Shown: positions 15,882 to 24,259 of the stretch, one piece after another
How the letters are laid out: each line of letters starts with the position of its first letter
Position numbering within the stretch: position 1 is the first letter of the stretch
Source of the DNA: Natrinema longum
Lineage (GTDB): Archaea > Halobacteriota > Halobacteria > Halobacteriales > Natrialbaceae
Length of the DNA: 64,000 bases
Assembly (NCBI RefSeq): GCF_017352095.1
Contig: NZ_CP071463.1
Coordinates: 310,001-374,000, forward strand
Reading direction: 5' to 3'
Translations under genes and position numbers: made by a program
The notes under the pieces: generated by a model
The model's input: only the letters and a program-made list of their open reading frames with translations
Told to the model about the DNA's origin: nothing
Database searches by the model: none

Positions 15882-15964
15882 AGACGGTCTCCCGTCCGTC
15901 AGTGCCGGTGGGACCGGGACCGCCCTGCGGTCCCACCGGGACATCGGGACAGCAAACCGTCTCA
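15882..15964 (-). repeat. TGAGACGG 3'-end repeat, copy B (full, with strong hairpin)
   Basis: This 83-nt element has inverted ends (AGACGGT at 15882-15888, ACCGTCT at 15956-15962). Inside is a 12-bp perfect stem, CCGGTGGGACCG with CGGTCCCACCGG (15905-15939, 11-nt loop). Apart from a 10-nt insertion after position 15934 it is identical to copy D at 55530-55602. On the minus strand it starts with the TGA stop of the MBF1 gene (TGAGACGGTTTGCTGTCCC). A second TGAGACGGGCCGCTGTC follows on its far side, ending near 15866. Confidence 0.85.
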
Positions 15965-16504
15965 GTCCTTCCGCTTGACGACGTCACCCAGCGTGTAGCT
16001 CCCGGTCGAGGAGCCACCCGACCATTCCGAATCGTCGCCGGAGCTTCCCTCGGCGCTCAGTTCTATCTCGAGGAAGTTCTCGAGTTTGGACTGGACGCGA
16101 TCGCTCGGGAGCGTGTCCCCGCGTTCGATCTTGCGGATCAGGCTCGCTTTCTCGTTGAGTTCGTTGGCGAGATCCGACTGACTCAGGCTCTTGCTCTCGC
16201 GGGCCGTCCGGACCCGATCGTCGTAATCCGTCGCGAGTTCGTCCATGTCGTCGAACATGTCCGAGCGGCGCTGGCTCGAGCCACCCGAACTCGAGGTACT
16301 CCCACTCGAGGCAGTCGACTGACCGCCCCCACTCGAGGACGAACTCGAACTGGTCGAGTACTTCGTCGACCCGCTGGAACTCGAGGTATCTTTGACTTCA
16401 GTGCCGAAGTCCGTGCAGTTCGAACACACGTCTAGCTTCGCGCCCTCGACTTTGATGGTGTTCGGGGACGACGTCTCGGCCCCACACATCTCGCACTGAA
16501 CCAT
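15962..16504 (-). CDS. Multiprotein-bridging factor 1-type transcription factor (aMBF1)
   Basis: This 180-residue regulator has an N-terminal zinc ribbon (CEMC at 4-7, CSNC near 27-30), a long Ser/Gly-rich linker (about 38-80), an XRE-type helix-turn-helix (about 97-150, with ARESKSLSQSDLANELNEKA and KIERGDTLP), and a basic tail. This is the archaeal MBF1 layout, a factor thought to bridge regulators and the general transcription machinery or the ribosome. A CTTTATCC box (minus strand, about 16530) lies about 26 nt before the ATG. Its stop codon begins repeat copy B. The linker is unusually Ser-rich. Confidence 0.9.
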   Translation of the reverse strand: MVQCEMCGAETSSPNTIKVEGAKLDVCSNCTDFGTEVKDTSSSSGSTKYSTSSSSSSSGGGQSTASSGSTSSSGGSSQRRSDMFDDMDELATDYDDRVRTARESKSLSQSDLANELNEKASLIRKIERGDTLPSDRVQSKLENFLEIELSAEGSSGDDSEWSGGSSTGSYTLGDVVKRKD

Positions 16505-16586
16505 GTGGGGTCCTATATCGCGGTAAGGGATAAAGGATGCGGCGCGGTTTCAGCCCGTAGAAATCGGTTTCAGCGGCCGGACGCGG

Positions 16587-17204
16587 TTAGTATTCGAGGG
16601 CGACCCAGGAGTAGTAAAAGCGCTGGAGCGCAGTCAGGTGGCCGACGACCGCGAGGAAGACGAGCAGCCAGCCGACGAGCGTCACCCCGCCCAGCGTCGT
16701 CCCCGCCAGCGGATAGGCGAGGAAGCCGGCGATACCGATGATCGCCAGCCGATCGGCGCGACCGACGAGCCCGCCGTAGACCCGGTCGAGACCGACCGCT
16801 TGGGCCTGCGTCCCCAGATACGAGGTCATGACGACGCCGGTCACCGCGGCAAAGCCCAGCAGGAAGTCCTCGAGGCCCGCAGCTAGCCCGGCGATGACGA
16901 CGATGTCCGCGTACCGATCGAGGACGTGATCGAGCAGGTCTCCGCCGGCCGAGGCGACCTCCTGCTCGCGTGCGAGCGCGCCGTCGACGATATCGAGCCA
17001 GCCGTTCAGGAAGACTAACACGGCCGCCGCGACGTACCAGATCGGGTCCTCGAGCCCGCCGAGGGCGAATGCGACCGCGGCCAGGATCGCCATGCCGAAC
17101 GCGATCACGCTCACGCCGTTTGGCGTCAGTCCGAGCCGGTCGAAGCCCTCGACGAACGGGTCGAGGAACCGCGACACGTACGGTCGAAATCGATCGAGTG
17201 TCAT
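16587..17204 (-). CDS. CDP-alcohol phosphatidyltransferase family protein
   Basis: The 205-residue membrane enzyme has about six helices and the family signature D-x2-D-G-x2-A-R-x8-G-x3-D-x3-D: DIVDGALAR near residue 70, then GGDLLDHVLDRYAD. It transfers a phospho-alcohol (glycerol phosphate, inositol phosphate or serine) to a CDP-archaeol lipid; which head group is not clear, though archaetidylinositol-phosphate synthase is a good guess. It is the last gene of the hisC-adenylate kinase-transferase operon, and its ATG overlaps the preceding stop (ATGA). Confidence 0.88.
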   Translation of the reverse strand: MTLDRFRPYVSRFLDPFVEGFDRLGLTPNGVSVIAFGMAILAAVAFALGGLEDPIWYVAAAVLVFLNGWLDIVDGALAREQEVASAGGDLLDHVLDRYADIVVIAGLAAGLEDFLLGFAAVTGVVMTSYLGTQAQAVGLDRVYGGLVGRADRLAIIGIAGFLAYPLAGTTLGGVTLVGWLLVFLAVVGHLTALQRFYYSWVALEY

Positions 17205-17752
17205 ACGAGGTACTCCACGAAGTCGACGTCGCCGGCACTCGGTTCGCGCTCGCCCGCCGTCACCGCCTCGAGGTCGCTCGCGACGGCGTCCGGATCGCGA
17301 TCTGTGGTATCGATCTCGTAGACCGACTCGAGGTCGTGTTCCTCGACGGCTTCGGAGAGAATCACGTCGAGTGCCTCGCTCTCGGCGTTCTCGCGGGCCT
17401 TCGCCTCGGTTTCGCCACGCTCGAGCAGTCGCTCTTCGAGCGCCTCCGGGTGACACCGCAACACGACGACCCGGTCGGCGTCGAAGTGATGGGCGAGGTG
17501 CGATTCGATCACGACGTCCTCGCGGTCCGCGAGCCACTCCTCGAGGGCCTCGAGGTCGGCGACCTTGCTCTCCCGTTCCGCGTCGACCTCGGTGTAGAGT
17601 CCCGCTTCCTCGAGCACCCGGTTGAGGTGGATCACCTCGAGGTCGGGCGTCGACCCGTCGTCCGTCCCGTCGTGGGCCTCCCATCGGGACTCGAGTCGCG
17701 CCGTCGCGGTCGTCTTCCCCGTGCCCGGTGTGCCGGTGACCGCGACCCTCAT
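17201..17752 (-). CDS. Adenylate kinase family protein (Fap7/AK6 type)
   Basis: This 183-residue P-loop kinase has VAVTGTPGTGKTTATAR as Walker A at the N-terminus and the long helical region with DREDVVIESHLAHHFDADRVVVLRCHPE typical of AK6/Fap7, including the ESHLAHH motif. The eukaryotic homologue acts in the last steps of small-subunit ribosome maturation, and archaeal members are thought to share that role. It sits in a tight operon, overlapping hisC upstream and the CDP-alcohol transferase downstream by 4 nt each. Confidence 0.9.
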   Translation of the reverse strand: MRVAVTGTPGTGKTTATARLESRWEAHDGTDDGSTPDLEVIHLNRVLEEAGLYTEVDAERESKVADLEALEEWLADREDVVIESHLAHHFDADRVVVLRCHPEALEERLLERGETEAKARENAESEALDVILSEAVEEHDLESVYEIDTTDRDPDAVASDLEAVTAGEREPSAGDVDFVEYLV

Positions 17753-18894
17753 GAGTCCGCGACCTCCGCCGTCGAATCGCCCGGCGGCTGCGTCTCGAGA
17801 TCGAGGTCCTTGAGGACGGCGTTGAGCGTTTCGACCGCGCGTTCGGTTTCCGCCTCGGTACCACAGGTGATGCGGATACAGCCCGGCAGGCCGAAACTCG
17901 AGCAGTCCCGGACGATGACGCCGCGGTCTTGCATTTCGTTCGCGACGGCCGAGGCGTCGCCGACGTCGACGAGGACGAAGTTGCCCTCGCTCTCCCAGAC
18001 GTGAGCGTCGACGTGTTCGCGCATGTACGCGCGTGCCTCGCGGGTCGTCTCGACGGTTCGCACGACGTGTTCCTCGTCGTCGATGGCGGCGAGGCCGGCC
18101 CGGCAGGCGAGCTCGCTCGCCGCGAACGGCGTGTTCACGCGGGCGTAGGCGTCGGCCCACTCCTCGGGGACGACGGCGTAGCCGAGTCGAACGCCGGCGA
18201 GCCCGTAGACCTTCGAGAACGTCCGGAGGACCGCGACGTCGTCGCGGGCCTCGAAGCCGTCCAGCCCCTCGATCAGCGCGACGGCGCTGTCGCGATCGGC
18301 GAACTCGCCGTAGGCCTCGTCGACGGCGATCAGCGTCTCGTCGTCGGTTGCGTCGGCGAGGCGCTCGATCTCCTCGAGGGGCATCGTCGAGCCGGTCGGG
18401 TTGTGCGGGCTCGTGACGAAGACCAGCCGGTCGCCCTCGTAACGCTCGAGGACCGCGTCGGCGTCCTGTTCGAAATCGTCCTCGCGCTCGAGGTCGTACT
18501 CCCGGACGTCGCCGTGGTGGAACCGGGAACTCATCCCGTAGTAGGCGAAGCCGGGCGAGGGAACGAGCACGTCGTCCCCCGGCTCGAGGGTCGCCCGGTG
18601 GAGGTAATCGATCGCGCCGTCGCCGCCGTTTGCCAGCCAGACTTGCTCGTCGGTCACGCCCCAGCGGGCGGCGACGGCGGTCGTCAGGTCGGCGTGGGCG
18701 GCTTTCGGGTACGAACTCACGCTCGAGGCGGTCTCGCGGATCGCCACGGCGGCGGCCGGCGACGGGCCGTGGGGGTTCTCGTTCGAGGCGAGTTTGATGA
18801 ACTCCGAGGGGTCGCGCCCGAGTTCGCGGGCGACCTCCTCGATGCCTCGACCCGCCTCGTATGCGACGTGATCGGACAGGTCGCGCGGTTGCAT
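17749..18894 (-). CDS. hisC: Histidinol-phosphate aminotransferase
   Basis: The 381-residue PLP enzyme converts imidazole-acetol phosphate to histidinol phosphate in histidine synthesis. It shows LASNENPHGPSP near residue 35, a TSPHNPTGSTMP loop near 165, AVDEAYGEF near 195, and the PLP lysine in RTFSKVYGLAGVRLGY near 225-240. The arginine near the C-terminus (GCIRITCGTEAET) binds the carboxyl or phosphate. The length is normal for the family. It is the first gene of a three-gene operon whose other members (AK6-type kinase, lipid transferase) have unrelated functions, an arrangement I have seen in other haloarchaea. Confidence 0.92.
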   Translation of the reverse strand: MQPRDLSDHVAYEAGRGIEEVARELGRDPSEFIKLASNENPHGPSPAAAVAIRETASSVSSYPKAAHADLTTAVAARWGVTDEQVWLANGGDGAIDYLHRATLEPGDDVLVPSPGFAYYGMSSRFHHGDVREYDLEREDDFEQDADAVLERYEGDRLVFVTSPHNPTGSTMPLEEIERLADATDDETLIAVDEAYGEFADRDSAVALIEGLDGFEARDDVAVLRTFSKVYGLAGVRLGYAVVPEEWADAYARVNTPFAASELACRAGLAAIDDEEHVVRTVETTREARAYMREHVDAHVWESEGNFVLVDVGDASAVANEMQDRGVIVRDCSSFGLPGCIRITCGTEAETERAVETLNAVLKDLDLETQPPGDSTAEVADS

Positions 18895-19410
18895 ACGCGA
18901 ATCCTGTCTCCCGTGGCTCTTAAGGGTGCTTACATATGGTCAGTCGTTCCGCCCTGACCCGCCGATCCGCCGTGACACGGCTCGGGCCGCGGTGAGGGGT
19001 GACGAGGGGTGAGCGACGGCCTCGGAGTGGGCAGTGACCGGCGGGAACCGCGAGTCGCTGCCGAATCGCGGCCGAACGCGTCCGAGCGAATCGGCTATCG
19101 TCGGCACCGAAACGAGTGACACACTGATCGAACCGCCGTCGTACGAGCAGGTGTGTAATAACGTTCAGTTGTCACTATCAGTCGTTGGTAATACGGTTTC
19201 TTTATTCAGAGTTAGGCGTGAAATCCACGTTCAGTATAGATCGAGACGTTACCGGAACGGGCGTTCACCTCTCCGATCACTGCCAGAAACGACGTACTGA
19301 ATACAGAGAATAAGTTCAGCACGACGGCTCCGTTTGTTTCGCGTCGAAACCGGTGAACCATCTGCTCGCTTCGTGTGCGAACTGAACAGTAGAGTGTCTA
19401 TCAGGTATGC
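18895..19410. other. 516-nt intergenic region without a gene
   Basis: The half near hisC is GC-rich and carries only its promoter (TTAAGGGTGCTTACATATG, read on the plus strand). The half from about 19150 to 19300 is more AT-rich, with several TATA-like stretches (AATAACGTT, TTTATTC), but no frame after them looks like protein. Confidence 0.5.
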
Positions 19411-20001
19411 TTAGAGGTAGGCCGGCGCATCATTGAACACCCAGAAGGCAGCGACTATGGACAGAGCCAGCAGACCTCCGAGTACCAGCGTCCCGAAGAC
19501 CGTACGGAGCGGGAGTGTGCGCAGGGGCCTGTCGTATCGCCACAACTGGGCGCGGACGAAAGCCACCGCGACGATCATGCTTCCGATCAGGAACGACGGG
19601 TGGAAGCCATCTAGTATCGTATAGTCCACCAGCACCGTCATCTGAGTGCCAATTCCGATGGCGCCAACTATGGCTGCTCCTACCACATATGAGAATCCAG
19701 CCACCACGTGTCGTAGGGCTGCGTTCCACGAGAACGAATGGAAGGCATCGGCGTCCGTATCAGGTGCCGCAAAACTCGCAATATCAGCGTACAGAAGTGG
19801 AAGAGTCCCCACCGCGACGACGCATGCATACGGAAACACGGTCACAAAAGCTATTACAATCACGATCCAGACCGCGCCATATACCCCCAACTCCCCCTCA
19901 ACGATCGGGGGAACAATGAGGACGGCGACCGCCGTTATGAGGAATAGGGTCAGCGGAACTGCGTTCTCCTTGTACCGATCGATAGTCAAGGGCGTGGTCA
20001 T
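19411..20001 (-). CDS. Polytopic membrane protein of unknown function
   Basis: This 196-residue protein has about six hydrophobic helices: AVPLTLFLITAVAVLIVPPI near the N-terminus, VYGAVWIVIVIAFVTVFPYA, VVAVGTLPLLYADIASFAAP, VVAGFSYVVGAAIVGAIGI, FLIGSMIVAVAFVRAQLW and TLVLGGLLALSIVAAFWVF. Loops are short, and one carries a DTDADAFHSF stretch. I used the ATG at 20001; an upstream in-frame start would add eight residues. Codon use is less GC-biased than its neighbours, which suggests transfer or weak expression. I do not recognise the family. Confidence 0.7.
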   Translation of the reverse strand: MTTPLTIDRYKENAVPLTLFLITAVAVLIVPPIVEGELGVYGAVWIVIVIAFVTVFPYACVVAVGTLPLLYADIASFAAPDTDADAFHSFSWNAALRHVVAGFSYVVGAAIVGAIGIGTQMTVLVDYTILDGFHPSFLIGSMIVAVAFVRAQLWRYDRPLRTLPLRTVFGTLVLGGLLALSIVAAFWVFNDAPAYL

Positions 20002-20362
20002 GTGAAACTGAATATACATTACCAATAAATGCTTTCTGGTGATAGAATTGACCGCTCACTTCAGGAGGTCGCTTTACCAGCACCAGCCAGATGGAGTACG
20101 GCTCCGGAAACTGCCTCCCCTCTACTGACCGGTCACTCCCCTTCGTAGATCGACCTTCGACTCGTGTCGCAGTCGCGCTCTGTATTCAGTACGGCTCTGC
20201 CAATATCATCGGTGGCTGAGAGAAGTGCCAGGGTCAGATTCGCATCTGTCGTTACCGACTCGCCCGATTCGGTTTCGAGTATATATCTGAGTAAATAAAC
20301 TGTGCTACTATCTACTGCTATAGGACGGACGTGGCAGTTCCGTTGCCGGCGTGATACCGGTC
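20002..20362. other. 361-nt AT-richer gap, possible gene remnant
   Basis: On the minus strand (about 20140-20300) a frame reads as an acidic, native-looking peptide (LLRYILETESG, then LTLALLSATDDIGRAV), but I find no start codon in a sensible position, and it continues into the antisense of the rhodanese gene. It may be the 3' remnant of a lost gene. Confidence 0.35.
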
Positions 20363-20731
20363 CTACCGAAGCCGCCAGAGCAACGACCGCAATTTGTATC
20401 CCAGGGAGCCGTTCCGATAGCCGGTCCAGCCACTCATGCCACCCGCAAGCGTCGCTGCGTCGTATCCCTCCTCGACCAGCAGGCTCGTCGCCCGCTTGGC
20501 GACCATCCCCATCTTGCATATCACGACCACGTCTTCGTCGGCAGGAATCTCCTCGAGTCTGTCGCGTAACGCCGCGTCGTCACCGCGTCGCAACGCTTGG
20601 TAAACGGGAAGGTTGTGACTGTTCTCGATCGCGTTCGACTGGAAGGCCGACTTCGGACGGATGTCGAGCAGAAACGGGTCGTCTCCCGACTCGAGGCGCT
20701 CGGCCAGTTCGTCCGGGCGGATGCTAGTCAT
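20363..20731 (-). CDS. Rhodanese-like domain protein
   Basis: The 122-residue single-domain protein has DELAERLESGDDPFLLDIRP at the start (the conserved D-x-R), then SHNLPVYQAL, and the active-site loop VVVICKMGMVAKRAT with the catalytic Cys near residue 80, and a final GGMSGWTGY motif. Such proteins transfer sulfane sulfur or bind it as persulfide carriers. The C-terminal basic tail (KLRSLLWRLR) is unusual. I chose the ATG at 20731; an upstream start would add nine residues. Confidence 0.87.
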   Translation of the reverse strand: MTSIRPDELAERLESGDDPFLLDIRPKSAFQSNAIENSHNLPVYQALRRGDDAALRDRLEEIPADEDVVVICKMGMVAKRATSLLVEEGYDAATLAGGMSGWTGYRNGSLGYKLRSLLWRLR

Positions 20732-20835
20732 TGGTGGAGTATTGGGTTCAGTATACAAAGCCGTGGCGTCTCGGACGAGGCGACGACGCGTCCACCGGAG
20801 ACGCAGTTGTCAGGAGGGATACGGCCGGTCGCTTA

Positions 20836-22569
20836 CTACCCCCGAAGGCGCTCGAGTCGCTCGAGCGAGTCGGCGTCCGCGGGGTCCTTGTCGGGCCGGA
20901 CGCCCTGAAACCGAGGGAACCGGAGCGCGTATCCCGACGAGTACGTCGGCGAGGACTGGATCTCCTCGTAGCCGACTTCGAAGACGACCGCGGGCTCGAG
21001 GTCGACGTCTTGTCCCTCCTCGGCAGCGACGTGGGGCTCGAGCAGTTCCGTCAGTTCCGCCAACTTCTCGTCGGTGATTCCGGTCGCGACCTTACCGACG
21101 GTCTCTAAGTCGTCGCCCGCACGCACGGACAGTTCGAAGGTCCCGAGGAACGTCGCCCGACGGCCCTCGCCCCACTCCGCACCGGTAACGACGCAATCGA
21201 GCGTCTCGACGTCCGGTTTTCGCTTCCGCCAGTGCTTCCCGCGTCGTCCCGGCGAGTACGTCGAGTCGGGGTCTTTGAGCATGATCCCCTCGTGGCCCGC
21301 CTCGAGGGCGTCGGCGTCGATCGACTCGATCTCCTCGGGGTCGTCGGTACGCCACAGCAGGGAGAGTCCCTCGATATCCTCGTCGTCGACGGCTCCGGAA
21401 TCGACGGTCGAGTCCACCAGGACCGATCGAAGCCGGTCGTGGCGCGTCGTCAACGGCTCCGCGAGCAGGTCGTCGCCGCCGGCGTGGAGACAGTCGAAGA
21501 AGACCGGCCGGACCGAGACGGCCTCGCGGGCCTTCGCGACGTCGTGTTTCCGGCGGAAGCGCTTGAGCACCTCTTGAAACGGTAACGGCGAGCCGTCGGC
21601 GTCGATCGCGACGACCTCGCCGTCGAGGATCGCGGGTTCCTCGAGGTGGTCCGCGGCGAACTCGACGACTTCGGGCAGCGCGTCGGTGACCTCCTCCATG
21701 TTCCGCGAGAAGACACGGGTCTCCGCCGTCGCCCCTCCGGAGCCGGCGGGATCGTGGTGTAACTGCACGCGAGCCCCGTCGTATTTCCACTCCACGCCGG
21801 CCTCCTCCCACTCCTCGAGCGCGTCGGTCACCGTCCCGGCCTGGGCGAGCATCGCCTGAACGGGCCGGCCGACTTCGAGGTCCATCGCGTCGAGTCCCTC
21901 GAGCCCCTCCTCGCGGGCGATCCGTGCGACCTGCCCGTAGTCGTTCGACACCTGCAGGGCGCGCTCGACCCGCTCTGCGGGCACGTCGAAGGCCTCGGCG
22001 ATCGCGTCCCGCACTGCCCCCTCGCCGACCCCGATGCGCATCTCCGAGAGGACGATCCGGGCGAGGTAACGCGCCTCCTCGCTCGAGCAGCGATTGAACA
22101 GTCCAAAGAGCAGGTCGACCTTGCGATCCTGGCTCCCCGAGCCCTCGGCGGCGGCGACCTCCTCGAGCGTATCGGACACCTCGCGAACGGTGAGGTCGCC
22201 CCCGGTGCCCTCGCTCTCGCTTCCAGCGCCGCCACCGCCGGTGAACGCACTCAGTCCCCGCTGGCCACCGAAGTCGTAACTCGCCGCCACGTCGCCGATC
22301 TCGCCGACAGCTGCGAGGCGGTCCTCGACGTCGCCGGCGCTCACGTTCGTCCCCGCGGCGCGGGCGATCGCCTCGTAACACGCGTTGGGGCCGATATCCA
22401 GGGTCGTCGAATCCCAGGCCGGAAACACCCGGCCCTGGGCGAAGCGCGCGACGATCTCGAGGTCGTCGCCGGCCTCGGCGAGCAACTCCCGAACGTGAGC
22501 GACGATCTCGAGGTCGGCGGGTTCGGCGTCGATCGTCCCGGCGCGGTCGGCGAACGTGGCGAACTCCAT
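20836..22569 (-). CDS. lig: ATP-dependent DNA ligase, archaeal type
   Basis: This 577-residue ligase joins Okazaki fragments and nicks. It has an N-terminal helical DNA-binding domain (1-210, including LFNRCSSEEARYLARIVLSE and MRIGVGEG), the adenylation domain with the nucleotidyl lysine in VEWKYDGARVQLHH (about 260), RVFSRNMEEVT, AILDGEVVAI and EGIMLKDPDSTYSPGRRGKH-type motifs, and an OB fold with VFEVGYEEIQSSPTY and ALRFPRFQGVRPDK at the end. An acidic, Gly/Ser-rich insertion (about 107-125) is a haloadaptation. It is divergent from the glutamate-cysteine ligase-like gene. Confidence 0.95.
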   Translation of the reverse strand: MEFATFADRAGTIDAEPADLEIVAHVRELLAEAGDDLEIVARFAQGRVFPAWDSTTLDIGPNACYEAIARAAGTNVSAGDVEDRLAAVGEIGDVAASYDFGGQRGLSAFTGGGGAGSESEGTGGDLTVREVSDTLEEVAAAEGSGSQDRKVDLLFGLFNRCSSEEARYLARIVLSEMRIGVGEGAVRDAIAEAFDVPAERVERALQVSNDYGQVARIAREEGLEGLDAMDLEVGRPVQAMLAQAGTVTDALEEWEEAGVEWKYDGARVQLHHDPAGSGGATAETRVFSRNMEEVTDALPEVVEFAADHLEEPAILDGEVVAIDADGSPLPFQEVLKRFRRKHDVAKAREAVSVRPVFFDCLHAGGDDLLAEPLTTRHDRLRSVLVDSTVDSGAVDDEDIEGLSLLWRTDDPEEIESIDADALEAGHEGIMLKDPDSTYSPGRRGKHWRKRKPDVETLDCVVTGAEWGEGRRATFLGTFELSVRAGDDLETVGKVATGITDEKLAELTELLEPHVAAEEGQDVDLEPAVVFEVGYEEIQSSPTYSSGYALRFPRFQGVRPDKDPADADSLERLERLRG

Positions 22570-22672
22570 CGGCGGTGTGTATCGCCGGGGGGAGTAAAAC
22601 GGTTCTGAGACCGATCGCCGACCGTCGCTCGAGAGACGTGCTTTGAAGGCAATCGGTCACTCACTCGGAGGT

Positions 22673-24226
22673 ATGACAGAGGAGGACCTCGCCGCACGGG
22701 TCGCGGACATCCTGACCGTCGACGCCGTCGACTTTCGCGAGCGGGCCGAAGCGGACGCCGAGGTGATCAAAGACGCCGTCGACGAGGGGGTCTTCGACAA
22801 CCCACAGGCCATTATCGGCCTCGAGTACGAGTTCTACGCGGTCAAGGCCGACGACTGTGCGTTGCGGCGGGTTCCGCGCCGACTGCTCGAGTTGATCGGC
22901 TTCGAGAAGGAACTGGGCTTGCACAACGCCGAAATGACCACGAGCCCGCAACCGCTAAACGCCCACGGGCTGGCGGCCCAGGAGTCGGAGGTCAAGGCCC
23001 GACTGCAGACGGCACTCGACGTGACCAGCTCCGAGCGGATGCGGCTAGTCAGCGACGCGCTCTGGACGATCCCACCCGAAGGCGAGAACGCGGAAACCTA
23101 TCTCACCGACAGCGTCGAGCGGACGACGACGGACGCAGCGGGCACTGCGCACACGGTCCACGTCGCGACGAACATGAGCGACTCCGCCCGATATCACGCG
23201 ATGGCCAACACCGATCAGGCCGACTCCGCGGGGATGCGCATCGAGGCCCCACACGTCTCGCTGCAGGGCGACACTGTCATGCCCGAGAGCCTCATCACGT
23301 CGATACAGCCCCACTATCAGGTGGCTCACGCCCCCGACCTTCCCGAGTATTTCAACTACGCGCTGCGGATCGCAGGCCCCCTCCTCGCGCTCGGGGTCAA
23401 CTCCCCGTTCTTCCCCGCCGACCTCTACGACGACGACGCGACTGCCGACGAGATCCTCCGTGACGGCTGGATGGAACACCGTATCAGCGTCTTCGAGACC
23501 GTGCTCAACGATCCGACCACCGGTGAAGGGAAGGTCCGATTTCCCCACGATCTCGAGACCGTCGACGAGGCGATCGACCGGATCGCCGGCGACGATACCA
23601 TCGTCCCCATGCCGGTCGACGGGGGCGAACGCTTCGACGACCAGTTCCCCCATTTCAGCCGCAAACACGGCACCTACTGGCGGTGGGTCCGCCCGGTCTT
23701 CGGCGGCCCGACGCGCTCGGCAGCCAACGCCCGCATCGAGTTCCGCCCGATTCCGTCCCAGCCGACGGTCCGGGACTCCGTCGCCTTCCTCGCGGCGTTT
23801 GCCGGGCTGATGGAGAGTCTCACCCGCCTCGAGCACCCCGTCGTCGAACTCGACTGGCAGATCGCCCGGGAGAACTTCTACGCGGCGATGGTCGACGGGC
23901 TCGCGGCCGACCTGACCTGGATCACCAACGACGGCAAGGAGACGACCGACGGGCTCGCCCTCTACGAGGACCTGCTGGCTCACGCCGAGGACGGACTCAC
24001 CAACCGCGGGCTCAGTGACGAGGAGGCCGCGAAGTACCTCTACCCGCTCCGACGCCGCGTCCGACAGGTGGTAACACCTGCCAGCTGGAAACGCGAACAG
24101 GTCGAGACGGCCCTCGAGGACGGCGCGACCCTCGAGGCGGCGATCACGGAGATGCAACAGCGATACGTGGCTCGGCAGTCGGAGACGTTGCTCGAGGGGA
24201 GTTTCGCGGACTGGATCGGCGACTAG
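22673..24226 (+). CDS. Glutamate-cysteine ligase-like protein
   Basis: The 517-residue protein starts directly after GGAGGT. Features of the carboxylate-amine ligase fold are IIGLEYEFYAV (metal/ATP-binding Glu residues near residue 45), LHNAEMTTSPQPLN, VHVATNMSDSARYHAM, and TYWRWVRPVFGGPTRSAANARIEFRP (substrate Arg region) near 330-350. The C-terminal part is helical and Leu-rich. True gamma-glutamylcysteine synthetase (GshA) of haloarchaea is shorter, so this longer relative may ligate a different amine or be a paralogue. No gshB-like gene lies nearby. The family is certain enough, the substrate is not. Confidence 0.72.
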   Translation: MTEEDLAARVADILTVDAVDFRERAEADAEVIKDAVDEGVFDNPQAIIGLEYEFYAVKADDCALRRVPRRLLELIGFEKELGLHNAEMTTSPQPLNAHGLAAQESEVKARLQTALDVTSSERMRLVSDALWTIPPEGENAETYLTDSVERTTTDAAGTAHTVHVATNMSDSARYHAMANTDQADSAGMRIEAPHVSLQGDTVMPESLITSIQPHYQVAHAPDLPEYFNYALRIAGPLLALGVNSPFFPADLYDDDATADEILRDGWMEHRISVFETVLNDPTTGEGKVRFPHDLETVDEAIDRIAGDDTIVPMPVDGGERFDDQFPHFSRKHGTYWRWVRPVFGGPTRSAANARIEFRPIPSQPTVRDSVAFLAAFAGLMESLTRLEHPVVELDWQIARENFYAAMVDGLAADLTWITNDGKETTDGLALYEDLLAHAEDGLTNRGLSDEEAAKYLYPLRRRVRQVVTPASWKREQVETALEDGATLEAAITEMQQRYVARQSETLLEGSFADWIGD

Positions 24227-24259
24227 CCCCTCGAGAGGGGTGTGGCAGTAAAAATAGGA

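Noticed and set aside
20133-20519. A 128-residue minus-strand frame next to the rhodanese gene
   Set aside because: Its first half is antisense to the rhodanese gene, and there is no start codon at the point where composition becomes native. It is kept only as a possible gene remnant.
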